The position numbers and the translations under genes are program-made. The notes below the pieces were generated by a model. It saw nothing but the letters and a program-made list of their open reading frames with translations, was not told the origin of the DNA and did no database searches. From Xiphias gladius (taxonomy: Eukaryota > Chordata > Actinopteri > Istiophoriformes > Xiphiidae), in NCBI RefSeq assembly GCF_016859285.1, contig NC_053420.1:9186001-9250000 (forward strand): a DNA stretch of 64,000 nt. The letters run 5' to 3'. Position 1 is the first letter of the stretch; each line of letters begins with the position of its first letter. This document shows, piece after piece, positions 31,428 through 42,815 of this stretch.

Positions 31428-34400
31428 ATACTTATAGTAATAACACACAAGGCACGAGTTCTAAATAGTACATGCAAACTAATAAAGTCAATTTAAAGGA
31501 TAAGCTGGTGATATTCAATATTTTTCTTAGTATCAGATCCCATGAAAAGACCAAAGCCACCAATGACTTGATACTACTCAGATGTCTGACATATCTGATC
31601 TGTCTTATCTGTCCCATAGGCCTTCATTGTTGTCCGAAAACCACTGAAAACACAGATGGCATGATTTCTCATTAAAGTGCCCTCAGGACCTGTCGTTTAT
31701 TGTGAGCCAACCCCACCGCCCCCTACTCACTAGAGAGTAGTAGATTTTGAAAAAATCAAACAATATATTTTTAATGTTTTTTTGTTTTTCTTTTAAGAGA
31801 GATTTAAGCATTCATTAGGAAGCAGTGGACTTGGTGTTGAGTGCCACAGACATTGTAGGTAACTCAGAAAATGATGAGAGACACATTATCACATTGTTGG
31901 TTTTGGCCTTTAAAGAGATTTGTTGACAATAGGAACTATAGGCTGATAATGAAGCCAGACATATCCTATGAATAATTTATAATCCTCTAAATTTTGTCTT
32001 TGTTATGACTTGGCCGATCAGTAACTTCAACCCAACCCATTCACGATTATTCGAATTCAATCACCAAAGTCAGTAAAACTTGTTTACCTGTTTTCTTGTA
32101 CGGGTTTTGCCTGTCCTCAGCTTGATGTACCTTGCTATCAATTCATTGCGACCTGCAGCCAAAAACAGGAGGCGAGGTCACAGACAAAACAAGAATACAC
32201 AAAATACGTGACAGAAAATGTAACATTTGTAGATCACTGATAATACCCTAAACTGGACAGAAGGTGGCACTCTAGTTATACTTTGAATGCACTTCTCATG
32301 TCAAAAGAACAGCAGTGTGACCTTTCCCAGAGCTCCACAGACCCAGGGCAAACACACTTTTGTCATGGGTCAGAGGCCACAATAACCCCTCTGTTTCCTA
32401 TAGGAGATGTGCATATTAAAGTTTCGTTACTCATCTAAAATGAGCCGGGTATTAAATGGTTGATTTTCTGGTTTTACCCATAAGTTTTCATTATCTCGTT
32501 TCACACCTCCCCATTGTCTGCTCACATGGCCCTGTAGCCTAATTAAAGAGAGCGCTTGGAAAACAGAACCAGGTTTTTCATGACATAACATCTCCTCTCG
32601 ACATTCTGCACAAACAGGTTGTGCAGAGAACAGGCTTCTATTCTGGGCTTCCCTGGTCCTCTTTACATTCAGTGCTGAGCTCGTGCTGTAACAAGCGCTG
32701 CCATTTTAGCAAAGTGCAGCTGGGATCAAGCAAAAATCATCCTTAGTGTATGAGAAGTGCAAAAAGCATTATAATGTTGTCTCAAGGGAAAATCAGTCCA
32801 TCAGTCTTTTTCATTTCTTTTCATTGCCAAGTCATGCTTACTGACTTTCTGCGGCTGAAAATTGGGCCAACGGGAGAGGTTGAACCGCTGTATCATTATG
32901 AATAATGACCTAAACTCTTTTAAACTTGCTGACAGAAATTTTTACCAACGAAAACTGGTCAAGATGTGCTTTCTTAAACACACACAGACACACTCAATAG
33001 ACTGTGTGTCTAGGAAGTCCACAGTTAACAGCTTTCAGAGTATCCAGACACATAATGACAGGAGAAACAAGTCCTGTTTTTTCACACACTCTTTAGCATT
33101 TGGCCTCCAGAAGGCCCTGGTTAGTGCAATTACCATAAAAGTACTGCAGGCCATCTCCAGCAGGCTTGCAGCACTCGCCGTACTCTCCAACCAGTCAGCC
33201 CGGCGGTCGGCCAGCAGAGCAGAGCTGAACTGTCTGCCGATACTGAGGTAGCCCCTCCCCTCCTGCCCCGGGCCAAGGATGGCCACGCCCGCTCCAGCGC
33301 CTCCGCATTCCTAGCATTCCTCTAAGCCTGTCACATCTGTGCTAGCCAGTCTGATTGGCCTGGGCCTGCGAACCCAGCCAGAGCTCGGGCCAACACACAC
33401 ATGCTCATATTCGCTTCCAGCTCTGGGAGAAGCAGGGGTTAGAGCAGGGCTGAGGGCCATTAGGCTGGAGCAGGGGGTCGTCCGTTAGAGGGGCAAAAGG
33501 GGCAGCTGATGCAGTAACTCTTGGAAGAAACACAAAGCCATAACTGTCTCTGCCAACAACTGCCACCTGGCAGCGGAGCAGCCCCTTTTCCCAAAACAAC
33601 ACCACTGTGTGACCCCGCATTCAACGGACAGCAGCACCTGCTGCCGACCATCCCAGCAGAGGATGGCAGAGAAAGAACAATGCCAGTCCGACCCCCACCC
33701 AACTGTCACTCTCAATCTCTTCAACTGAGGGGCAAAGAGGGAAAAAAAAAGAAAATCACATTGTCCAAACCACAGAGCTCTGCCATGAATTTCACAGATA
33801 TCTCATTGCAAAGCACTGTATACTGAGATACGGTATGAACTAGGTGCTACAGGCTCGACGAAGAAAGATAAATACTTCTCTTGAGGATGATGAGGTGGAC
33901 TCAGTATTGTACAGCGCTGGTCAAACTGTAAATTCACAGCAGACTTTCCGGCTGAGGCTGAGTATAAGCAAGCTAAATCCGTTTTTTCCAATTAAAGCGA
34001 TTATGTGAATCATTTTAAATAACAGACCATATACTGACCATATACTTTTTCTGTAACATGTATTATAACAGTGTGGAGCACAGTAATGACTTGGTGGTGC
34101 GTGGTAAATCAAAAATGTGTTTTGTTCATCTGTTGAATAGTGAAGTTCTGTGGTTGTGAGCTGAGATGACATCTCCAGTTTTACCACAACATCTGGTTGC
34201 TTTTGTGATATTTTAAATCACTGCTTTTGTTTTATGTGATATACAGTTTGCTGCTGAGACGGGAAAATAACTCTGGTGTTTGATTTCAAAGTTTCAAATA
34301 AACTTTTATAAATGACTTGGAAGTTGAACCGTAAGTTGCATTCGTACGCGCTACTTTTTATGCTCTGAGGAAAAAGACAGACTGGATCATGATACTGTAC

Positions 34401-37400
34401 CACCGTAACATGCTGAACAGAATAATGATTTGTATCATCTGTTACATTCCTATATATAGATATATACAGTACAACTTCATGGTAGGAAAACAGAAAAAAT
34501 AACCAAGGACGCCTGTGTTTAACCCAAAGCACAAAATGCTCTGGATCACTAAAATCAGGAGGGCGGGTTGATGCCTACAAAAAAAACAAAAACCTGCAGC
34601 TGGACATCATTCGCTTCAGGTAAAAGATTAAAATAACAACCTGACATCAAATATTTAAAAAAAAAAAAAAAAAATCCCAGGACTCCAAAGCAGCAGCTAC
34701 ATGGTATGCACATGCAGATTTTTATGGATAATTGGTACCTCTTCCTGGTTTTCTTAGGACAGTGACCCAGTAGGACTGGTTATTTTAGTTGATCATATTT
34801 TAGACACACTGCTCTCTCACAACCCAACAGATAAAATATCGAGAATATGATCTCTGTGTCGTCACTCTGCAGGCGTGGTAGCTAAGATCTGCTCAGACTT
34901 GACATGGTGGGGGGTCAGAGAGACGGTAAAAAAGCCCGCCCCATGCAGCAGGGGATCATGGCAGGTGCATAAATTTAAAAAAAAAAAGACCCACTCGTGC
35001 AATCGCATGCACAACCTCAATTGTCCTCTGCCTCTAATTTCCCCACACTCGCTGTCTTTCCATCTCTCTGCCCTCTTTTTGAGCTGTTTATGATTCCCTT
35101 GATGATTGCTCAACACCCACTCAGATCGCTGCAGGCTGCCATTCTTAACCTCTTCCCCGACAGGACACGCCTATCTTTTTTCTTTTACTATATGACCACT
35201 GGAATTTTCCACTTCCACGCTAAGATAGTGAGCAAAAAGGTAATCTCTCTTCACTCTCAGGAGGACCCCCCCCACCCGGTCTCTCCTGCTCTGCCTCCCT
35301 CCTGAACCCTTTCTCCACCCATATTCTCTCCCCTCCTCCCTTCTCATAACATTGAGGTAATCCTAAATTGCTAACATACTGCTCAGCCATGACTGGAAAC
35401 ATTCCTAACATCTCAGTGAGGGGGCTGACAGGGAAGCACAAGGCCTGCTCAGTCATCATTATAGGCCTCTCAGCCCCTTCTCTTGAGCTCTTACACACAT
35501 GTTTTCTCACAACTTTGCGCATGCACTGAGCCTGCTGTTAATTCTTAATGTGGCTTTCAAAGGTCAGAACAGACCATTGGCCTACCTCTAGCACTCAAAT
35601 CTTTCTGTTTTTTGTGCCCAGAATGCTTTGCGGCCTTGACAGCTGCAGGGCTAAGAGAGAGAAAGAGAGAGGTGTGTGCATGGGGTTTGACACACCTGTC
35701 GAGGCCAGAAAACGCAGATGAACAACATGTCAGCACAGCCCCGAAGCAAAACAAGACAGGCCACATTTTCTTTTGACAGACGCATCTTCTAAAGATACGT
35801 CCTCTGAACTTGGGCTGTAAAATATTTGATCCTTCTATCTAATTCTACCAGGAAGGAGCGCTTCTGAGCTGCAGCTATTCTTTGTATGTTTTGCATTCGG
35901 TTTGTTAAACTAGTCACCTACTATATACCAGTCAATTTTAACTGGGACAGTGAGTGTTCATTACTTTCTGAATGAAGTGGAAAACAAAAAAAAAACAAAA
36001 AAAAAAGATTTCATATTTTTGGAAGTAGGTAAATTTATTTTCTTGCCAAGAGTTAGATGAGGGGATCAACACCACTCTCATAACCATCTGTTAACTATAT
36101 AGCTACGGCAAGCAGCCGGTTAGCTTAGCTTAGCACAGACTGGAAGTAGAAGGAAACAGCTAGCCTGGGTATGTTGGTATATTCAAAGGTAGCAAAATCT
36201 GCCTGCCAGCAGCTCTTAAGATCAATAATTATTGTGTTATATCTTGCTTGTCTAATTTGTACATAAGCTGAAGAGGCGCTGGTGGATTTTGCTACCTTTG
36301 GACAGAGCCAGGCTCGTTGTTTCCCTCTGTTTCAGGTCTTTCCGCTAAGCTAAGCTAACTGGCTTCTGGATGTGGCCTTATGTTTATTCTACAGCAGGAG
36401 AGCCTCATAAAAAAAAAAAAAAAAAAGGATTGGAAAAGGTGATCATGCTACCAACTAGGCTGAATTCCTGAGAGCTGCGGTACGCAGATACATAACAGAC
36501 ACACATGTATTTTAACTGTTGTGATTACATCACAAACTAGAATTTAGCTTCTTCAAGTGTTCTTCATGTTCAGCAACAGCTAGAGTGATTAATAACATGT
36601 GTGATTTATTAAAACGGAGTGTTATTCTCCTTTGAACTCTTTGTCACCCCTGAGCTGCATAAATGACTGGCAATGCTACTGGGAAGTCTAGACAGGTTTG
36701 TAGAGCAAAGAATACACATGTATAAAGCAGTCCACTTGCTGATGGAAATTTGCAAAGGTTTTCCCACTAACTGAAAAAGAAAAAAAAAGAATCCTGGCAG
36801 AAAAAGTGGAATTCCCAAAGGGAGGGATGACTTGCCTACTTTTGAAGGCCAACGGGAGTCTGTGACTGCAAGGTAGACAGTATTACATACAGTGCAATCG
36901 TTTACATTCCCCTTACCTCACGTCAGGGCAGCTTTTAGATGTCTGAGGTAATCACCTTGTGAGAGGGCTTCTTCTGGGGCATGCCTTGGCTCTGCCAGCA
37001 GAGTCTCAGATGACTTATTGTAAATGGAGAGGGTGTTTAGTGCTCTAGAAAAAAACAGGCCTCTAAAAGGGGTTCGGAGAGTTTGTTGCTAAGAGGGCAC
37101 GTTTGTACACGGCCTGCCTCTTTGTTGACATTCTCGTGACAAATGTATGGAGCCTGGAACACAGCGCTGCTCTGCTACACAGGACTGAAGAGTTATTTAG
37201 GTTTAAATCAAAAGATGGCTGCTGTGGTTTATGTTTAATGGTCTTTAAATGAAACTCAAATTGAATTAATAAGTTCTACTGTTACATGTAAGTCTATGTC
37301 CTTCAAGTCTGTCTAAAATGAAAAAAATGATTGTTTTGATTAAATCTAAATAAAACTGATTGCATTCATTATTGAATAACATCAGAAATGCTAACTGTAA

Positions 37401-39394
37401 ACTGACTAAACATGTTATCAATAGTCCAACAGTTTTCACCCTTTTTCTTTTCTTTATTTATTTACATCTGCAAATAATAACATCTTTTCACATCTGTTTC
37501 TCTGGGTTGCAACTAATTATTTTCACTGCTGATTAATCTGTCAATCCTTCTCACAATCAATTGTTTGTTTAATCCAAATGCCAAAAACAGTCCAAGTCCT
37601 AAGAATATTCAGTTTACAAATGATGTAAAAAGAGATAAGCATGAATTAATTACATTTGAGAAGCTGCAACCAGCAAATGTTTTGCATTTCTACTTGACAA
37701 ATTGCTTAAATGTTTAGTGGACCAGAAAAAAAATATGCTAGTAGTAGTATGCTAGAATAATATTCTGTGGATTAAATGATCAATCCACCTCTTGTTTGCT
37801 CACTACTATTCTCCTTGAGACAGGTTCAGCAGAAGCCGCAACAGTGGCTAAGTTATCTCAGGTATGTGTTTGTCCTTGAATATCAAAATTTGCCTGACAT
37901 TTATGAGGTCGAAATTCCATCTTGGGTGAATCACATCAAAAGAATCCCATCTGACGTCAAGTGCAGAAAAGCCACCCAAAAAAAGGGCACTTTAAAAACG
38001 AACTCTAATGCTTCGAAAATACACAGTCTGTCTGAGACTTTGGTGGCAATGATTGATGGTTTTTATGGTTGCATTGAAGAAGGAATCAATTTCAAGTTTT
38101 TGGGACATGATGGACAATAATTAAAGGGCAGGGAAGTCTTACAAAGCATTGCTTGAGGGAGTTGAATTACAATGGTGAAAAAAACATAATTTCACAAAAC
38201 CAAAAAGAGGTTTATTGAGGACAAGGCCAAGTAAAACATTGAAGAACACAATTCCTGTCAATCAACATTTACTGCTGTTCAGCAAAATTTCCAATTTCAA
38301 ATGCTAAATCTAATTAGGAAAGCATGCACTGTCTCAACAATAGGAATGGGAAAGTGGGATCAAAATAATGAAAGACAAATGTGTTCAATTTCCTACACCT
38401 GGATGTCAGTGATTCCACCAACAGACTTGCCAATAAATCCATCTGGAGTTTTTCAGGACATTAAGGGCTCAACACCTGCAATTTAATGAACACGCTGCAG
38501 GAAACAGCGTAACTATTCTGAAACCATATGGATGTTCAAAATCTTCGAACAGAACAGCATGCCAATGTGATGTTTTTGTTCCTGCGTCTTGATTCACGCT
38601 GTGCTAATTATTGCTAATTTAACTGAGCCATCCTGCATCAAACGCAACATTTCTCCAGGAAACCAGCTCCAACCAGTCCCAGCGATAGCAGTGTGGGGAG
38701 AAACAAGCGCGTGACGTTCAGTGATAAAAACAAAGAGCAGGTTTTGCGAGTGAAAACTTAGTGAGGAAGAGAAAAAGCCATAAAACAGTAGGCATAGAAA
38801 AGAGGCTGTAAAGAAAAACACTCTGAGGAAAGAGACAGGTGTAAATCAAGGGGAGAGGAGCTGAGATGCTCTCAAGACAGCAATAACCGGCTCGGAGAGT
38901 GCTGGTGCAACTGGAAGAACCTGCCCCTGGGTCACAGCACAACAGGTACAGACTTGTTAAAGAGATTTCTGTGTGGAAAGAAAACATTCACCTCTGTGTT
39001 GAAGATGTGAAATGAGAGCACAAGAGGAAGAAAAGTATTTTTCTCATTTCTCTTTGGGGCACTATGGTGGATGTTTTTTTTTCTTTCAGCCACAAATCTC
39101 TGAGGAATGAATGGTTTTCTCATTTTTGTGCATTCATTACAGAGCCGATTTCCATGTAATTGTTGTTCTTTTGTTTCTCTGGCTGTCAGTGTACTCACCA
39201 TACATCTTTCCCTCATCTGACAGGATGATTTTCCTCCTGCCACAGGGAGGGTAGATGGCAAGGGCCTCCTGGAAGCTCTGCTCGATATCCGGGCTCCACA
39301 CGCCCTCGGCATCCCCGTCCATGGTCTTGTCCTCGTTTTCCCCGTCCAGCCCATCTTCTGGGCTACCGTTGGCGCTCCACTCGTTGGACGCAAT
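24481..39394 (-). CDS. tead3: TEAD3 transcription factor, gene-level span
   Basis: Nuclear TEA-domain factor that binds CATTCC-type sites and is activated by YAP/TAZ and Vgll cofactors. Eleven constitutive coding segments plus alternative ones give about 430 residues (human TEAD3 about 435). Order: acidic N-terminus, TEA domain from [20 protein letters not shown] to the third helix, proline-rich linker ([21 protein letters not shown]), then the YAP-binding domain starting [20 protein letters not shown] and ending [41 protein letters not shown] and [14 protein letters not shown] favour TEAD3 over TEAD1, 2 or 4. The auto-palmitoylated cysteine of TKVCSFGKQ is present (about residue 331). Whether this is the a or b fish paralogue cannot be told here. 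tulp1 lies next upstream, as in human. Confidence 0.95.
24690..25057. repeat. foldback MITE-like element in last tead3 intron
   Basis: Terminal inverted repeats of 31 nt at 24690-24720 and 25027-25057 differ at one position; the ends read TTGTTAAAGGAATAGTTT and their complement. The inside has GAGAGTTAGATGAGAGGATTGG, GCTAAGCTAAGCTAACTGGC and an inverted CCTCTCATCT. I recall this family as very common in percomorph fish. It makes up about three quarters of the 488-bp intron. Confidence 0.85.
25083..25235 (-). CDS. tead3: tead3 penultimate coding exon
   Basis: 153 nt encoding [20 protein letters not shown] then [20 protein letters not shown] and [11 protein letters not shown], nearly invariant in vertebrates. 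Acceptor TTGCAG, donor GTAACA. Confidence 0.96.
25323..25466 (-). CDS. tead3: tead3 exon with palmitoylation cysteine
   Basis: 144 nt encoding [20 protein letters not shown] and [16 protein letters not shown]. The Cys of KVCSFG is the conserved lipid-pocket residue. Acceptor CTGCAG, donor GTAATA. Confidence 0.96.
26006..26179 (-). CDS. tead3: tead3 exon, YAP-binding domain
   Basis: 174 nt, 58 codons: [40 protein letters not shown] and [25 protein letters not shown] is TEAD3-specific among the paralogues. Acceptor CTGCAG, donor GTGGGT. Confidence 0.96.
26460..26596 (-). CDS. tead3: tead3 exon, start of YAP-binding domain
   Basis: 137 nt encoding [10 protein letters not shown], then [20 protein letters not shown] and [11 protein letters not shown]. 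Acceptor GTCCAG preceded by a long TG repeat instead of a normal pyrimidine tract; donor GTGAGT. Confidence 0.94.
26597..26755 (-). other. tead3: tead3 short intron with CA/TG tract
   Basis: Intron between the IKPFAQ and YEPLA exons; its acceptor side is dominated by a (CA)n tract. Confidence 0.7.
26619..26652. repeat. (CA)n microsatellite beside an acceptor
   Basis: About 17 CA units, extended by CGCACGCGCA on the left; read as (TG)n in the tead3 transcript, ending some 22 nt before the acceptor of exon 26460-26596. Confidence 0.9.
26756..26820 (-). CDS. tead3: tead3 linker exon ([10 protein letters not shown])
   Basis: 65 nt encoding [20 protein letters not shown] and P, matching human DIKPFAQPAYPIQPPLPP. 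Acceptor TTTCAG, donor GTGAGT. Confidence 0.92.
27227..27283 (-). CDS. tead3: possible tead3 57-nt cassette exon
   Basis: Between acceptor CACACCAG and an optimal donor GTAAGT lies a 57-nt open segment. Phase 2 on both sides matches the flanking exons, so inclusion changes the Asp before IKPFAQ to an insert reading [20 protein letters not shown] without a stop. I know no counterpart in mammalian TEAD proteins, so it is either a fish-specific alternative exon or chance. Confidence 0.5.
27478..27521 (-). CDS. tead3: tead3 linker exon ([14 protein letters not shown])
   Basis: 44 nt encoding [14 protein letters not shown] plus two bases; human has RFWSSPPLLGQQPGPSQD. Acceptor CTCCAG, donor GTAAGT. 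Confidence 0.9.
27667..27792 (-). CDS. tead3: tead3 exon after TEA domain
   Basis: 126 nt encoding [20 protein letters not shown], then [20 protein letters not shown], the conserved post-TEA segment (human DQVSKDKALQSMASMSSAQIVSA). Acceptor CTGTAG, donor GTGAGA. Confidence 0.93.
27793..28869 (-). other. tead3: tead3 intron between microexon and post-TEA exon
   Basis: About 1.1 kb; no repeat or extra exon recognised. Confidence 0.5.
28870..28881 (-). CDS. tead3: tead3 12-nt microexon (AMNL)
   Basis: GCGATGAATTTG, between acceptor TTGATTCAG and donor GTAAGT. Human TEAD3 has AMNL at exactly this place (GIK-AMNL-DQ), and TEAD1 has an optional VTSM at the equivalent point. Phase 0 on both sides, so inclusion or skipping keeps frame. 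Confidence 0.9.
28882..31060 (-). other. tead3: tead3 intron between alternative exons and microexon
   Basis: 2.2 kb, AT-rich and apparently free of the dispersed repeats seen elsewhere; no further exon recognised. Confidence 0.5.
31061..31123 (-). CDS. tead3: tead3 alternative exon 3b, TEAD1/2/4-type helix 3
   Basis: 63 nt in phase 0, encoding [20 protein letters not shown] plus Lys, closest to TEAD2 ([12 protein letters not shown]) and TEAD4 rather than TEAD3. Acceptor GTGCAG, donor GTATGC. It matches exon 3a at 14 of 21 residues and has equal length and phase, so it can replace 3a; including both would keep frame but duplicate the helix. Confidence 0.88.
31266..31328 (-). CDS. tead3: tead3 alternative exon 3a, TEAD3-type helix 3
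   Basis: 63 nt in phase 0, encoding [20 protein letters not shown] plus Lys. Human TEAD3 as I remember it has this version (KKVREYQVGIK). Acceptor CCTTTAG, donor GTAGGT. It supplies the DNA-recognition helix and part of the basic nuclear-localisation region. It probably alternates with 31061-31123. Confidence 0.92.
31329..32087 (-). other. tead3: tead3 intron 2
   Basis: Contains the CA repeat at 31389-31420; no other exon found. Confidence 0.55.
31389..31420. repeat. (CA)n microsatellite upstream of exon 3a
   Basis: About 16 CA units; in the transcript a (UG)n tract about 60 nt before the acceptor of the TEAD3-type helix exon. Confidence 0.9.
32088..32152 (-). CDS. tead3: tead3 coding exon 2 (TEA domain)
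   Basis: 65 nt encoding [20 protein letters not shown] and KQ, the second helix of the TEA domain, essentially invariant in the family. Acceptor CTGCAG, donor GTAAAC. Confidence 0.95.
36014..36425. repeat. decayed copy of the foldback repeat
   Basis: Shares AGAGTTAGATGAGGGGATCA, a reversed GTTAGCTTAGCTTAGC, and CTAAGCTAAGCTAACTGGC with the element at 24.7 kb, but its ends are eroded and the right end is replaced by an A-run. Confidence 0.65.
37505..37720. repeat. dispersed teleost repeat, GATTAATC-type ends (copy 3)
   Basis: Begins GGGTTGCAACTAATTATTTT and contains GATTAATCTGTCAATCC and ATTCAGTTTACAAATGA; truncated on the right. Confidence 0.6.
37776..38120 (+). other. unexplained 114-codon open frame
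   Basis: Plus-strand frame inside a tead3 intron, encoding [20 protein letters not shown] and [20 protein letters not shown] among others. Composition is protein-like rather than low-complexity, but I recognise no family, and a downstream open piece (38301-38486) is interrupted. It may be a transposon or processed-gene remnant. Confidence 0.2.
39199..39394 (-). CDS. tead3: tead3 first coding exon, non-AUG (ATT) start
   Basis: Encodes [14 protein letters not shown]... and the start of the TEA domain ([38 protein letters not shown]). The conserved N-terminal residues begin at an ATT (39392-39394) in the context GCCGCCACCATTG. An in-frame TGA at 39434-39436 lies 14 codons upstream with no ATG between; the first in-frame ATG would remove the acidic N-terminus. 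AUU initiation is established for TEAD1, and a non-AUG start for TEAD3. Donor GTGAGT; the acceptor is probably CCACAG, making 39453 the exon's upper end. Confidence 0.9.
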
Positions 39395-42314
39395 GGTGGC
39401 GGCTCCCCCTGGGCCCGACCCCGAGCCCGAATATCAAAGGATCTGTAGGAGATCTGTGGAAAACAATATACAATTTAATTAGGATCAATAAATATTTTAT
39501 TCAGTAATGATTAGACTTTAGTGAGTCTTCATCATAACAGTTTTAAACACAAGAAGGTCAGCCTTATTTACCCAGACAGCAAGTTAAAGAATATCTGGGG
39601 GTATTTTTATATTTATTTATTTATTTGCCTGACCTCTTCCTCCATTGTGTCCAAAAACTATTAAATACACATCAATGAGCCACAAACTTCATGGTGATGA
39701 ACATGGGCACTGCAGTTACTTTGAGTCACTCACTGCCACAAACATCATCCTGATGCTGTTAACGCCAAACAGCACTAAACTCACATCTGTATATAGTCCC
39801 CAACAAATTCATTATTTACTCCCGTTTGAGTAACTTTTTCTAAAAACTAGTGCCCAGCTGTTTTAGGAAATAACTTATATATTTTTGACCCCTATTTAGG
39901 GATATATGTCTTCAGCAGGAACCAATGGGCTTGGGCCTGAGAGCCACAGACAGGGCGTGAAAATCAGAAAAGTACTGAGAGGCGGCTTTTGGTCTTTTCA
40001 TGAAATTTGTTGACTAACAAAAAAAAGAATATCACCAGCCTTATCCTTAAAAGCATATATTGCTTATCCAATGGGAAAATAATAACCATCGGGCAGATTA
40101 TTTTTAGCAGGAACCATTCTTGATGCACTGAATTCCATATATGTTTTGTTTCCACATTATCCAAAATACCAGCTTATACTGCTTGTATCAATTTTGTCCA
40201 TGTGGCCACAGCTGGAACTGCAGGTCATATGATTCCATCTTGCAGATAAATCAATTACAACTAACAGTAAACTATGAACAAAATACGTCATACACAGTGA
40301 AAAATGACTCTTTGATTGGCCTAACGTTTAATTACAAGCCCATTGTTTGTTTTATCAACATTATAACTTTTTTGAACTTCATTTTAGGTGGCAAAAGGCC
40401 AGTTGGGAAAGAACGAGGAAGCTTGAAAACCCTTTTGATGTTCGTGCTGTTTGAGCAAGTTTCATGAATCCTTGACCAGTGTTCTCAGAATACATCCATG
40501 GCTGCGTTGCAGACATCTTAACACACTGAACTGCGCTAACCTGCAGGCAACGAGGTCAGCACGGTTTACGGGTTTACGATATAGTGCAAGATCAATAAAA
40601 TACAACAGAACATAGAGCAGGGACTTGATAAAATTCAATTTAATTATCTCTACAATCTAATTAACAGCTAAATACAGTGTTAACTTCATCCCTGCCAAGT
40701 TTATCTGCTGTTTTTTATTCGGAAAACTACATAAATTGAATTATTTGGGTAGCTGCAAAGAAGGACAAGAACTGTCTGAGTTCATGTAAAGCATAATGAA
40801 TATTCAAGTTGAATAAGGAAGGTCATTCATCTATAGGTCACAGTTTTGGCTTCCTTTGACAAGTTCTTCATTGCAGCGATTAAATTAGTATGAATAAACA
40901 ATGTTAACTGTAATTATTACTATAATTTCCCCAATTTCATCTCTCTGAAATGGCCAAATGAATTCAAGATATTCCATAAAACGAAGTTTAAAGACCTCAC
41001 TAATCAGCACTGGCCTCAAAGAATTCTTGTGGTCTGGGAACTGTGTCCCAATGTGGTTGGCTTATGGCTGACTGCAAGCAAAGATGTTAAGTATTTTTCA
41101 AGCTGCCTTTTCAGCAATGTATTGTTTCTGAAATGGAAGTCTATGAGGTAACCATGATCCTCCAAGGATGCTTGTGTTTCTGCTTTAGCTTTTCTGCAGA
41201 TGCTGACAAAAATAACATTTAAGGGATAAATACAGACAGTGCCAAAATAAGTGTTCCTGTGGGAAAAATGCAATGATCAAATCATACGAACATTTAGAGG
41301 TTATTTGATAAAGTGCTAAAAAGTATTATAGATGATTTGTTTTCAGATGTTTCTTTTTTTTTTCCATTAGGAAATCATATATGATCCCTTTCAGGAGGTT
41401 TTTGCACAGGTAGAGAGTCAGAAAATATTAACACTGTGGTTCTTACAACATAAAAATCAACCAAGAAATTAAGTTTCAATCCTCACTTGTGTGATGCTTC
41501 ATAGTGTAATTACACCGAAACTGTGTGGCCATGAAGTTATGTTATTTTGTCTGGATATATTTCATGATTGGAAAGAAAGTGTACTGTAATATAAAATACA
41601 AAATTTAAATAAAATAAAATATGGCAATTCATAACAGCCCAGAAATCTCCTTTAGTGTCTTCTTCTCTGTTTTTGTCTCAGTATTTAGAAAGGTACATGT
41701 TTTACAATTGCTGCAGTTACACCAAAGCCTCCAAGGTTAAAAAGCAGAGGTGGAGTATCAATGACGTTTCCTTTCCCTCCCCACCCGAGACGAGTAAAAC
41801 CAGTTATACTGTTCCTGCAGTGATATTCTACCACACCTAACATCCAACATGACATTTATCGAGGTCACAGCATCCAAAACCAGAGTTTGACAAATATCCA
41901 TAAGTCAAGTTGCTAATTTTAGCTGAGATGATATTGGTTTTGGGGGACCCTTTGGAAGACGGTCACAATGTTAAAACTCAACACTGAAACTGAGCACACA
42001 TCAGCAGCCCAAGTGATCCATCGCAGTCCCCACAGATCACACGGCTGGATCCCCACCAATGACCGCTAACTACATATGACCAGAGTTTGGGTTAGTTTAA
42101 TCATATTCTTTCCTGCCAGTCTGTGAATAAATGCATGATATTTTATAAAAGTCAGCATCCAAAAGACAATGGCAAAAACCACAAAGAAATGGGTTCTCTG
42201 GTTCCAGCGTCTAAAATGTTAGGATTTTCTGATTTTCTTTGTCTTGTATTATAGTAAACTGAATATCTTTGTGATTTGGACTGGACTGTTAAACAGAGAA
42301 GTTGTCTAAAGTAG

Positions 42315-42815
42315 GTCCGTCTCTAGCGATTATTTGAATCTTCGAGTAATCTGCCAATTTCTTTTATCGATTAATCTTTTTGTCTATAAAATGTGAGAGC
42401 ATTGTGAAAAATGCTGTCTACAGCCCAAGATGATGTCTTCAAAAGTCGTGTTTTATTCAACCCCCAGTCAAAGACCCAAAGATACTCAGTTTACTGTCAT
42501 GCATGACAAAGAAAAGCAACAAATGTTCACATTTGAGAAACTGGAAACAGCAAACATTGTCATTGTCATTGTCAATAGTCATTTCTGCTTGACAAATGAC
42601 TAAAACGATTATTCGATCATCAAAATAGCTTGAAATTAATTTTCTGTCGATCAACTGATTAATAGCAAAATTTAAATATGTACCTAATATGTTGATTAAG
42701 GAAAACTGTGATGGGCATTATTGAGTAACCTCAGACAATTTACCGGCATAACAATTAATCAAGGAAAATAATTCTGTCATAATGAAAATAATCATTAGTT
42801 GCTGCCCTATATGGA
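42315..42815. repeat. dispersed teleost repeat, GATTAATC-type ends (copy 4)
   Basis: Most complete copy. Contains ATCGATTAATC, ATAAAATGTGAGAGCATTGTG, CAAAGATACTCAGTTTACTG and CACATTTGAGAAACTGGAA, ending AATGAAAATAATCATTAGTT. Confidence 0.7.

Larger units (their letters stand above)
32153..39198 (-). other. tead3: tead3 first coding intron (7 kb)
   Basis: Holds a decayed copy of the foldback family (36014-36425), a copy of the GATTAATC-type repeat (37505-37720), and an unexplained plus-strand open frame (37776-38120). Otherwise unremarkable. Confidence 0.5.

Noticed and set aside
33035..35522. Several overlapping frames of 70-130 codons
   Set aside because: They overlap on both strands, share no motifs and lie in one tead3 intron; treated as chance.
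39320..39322. ATG in the first tead3 exon as the start codon
   Set aside because: It would drop the conserved ASN...WS N-terminus; the ATT upstream has the better context and known precedent in the family.
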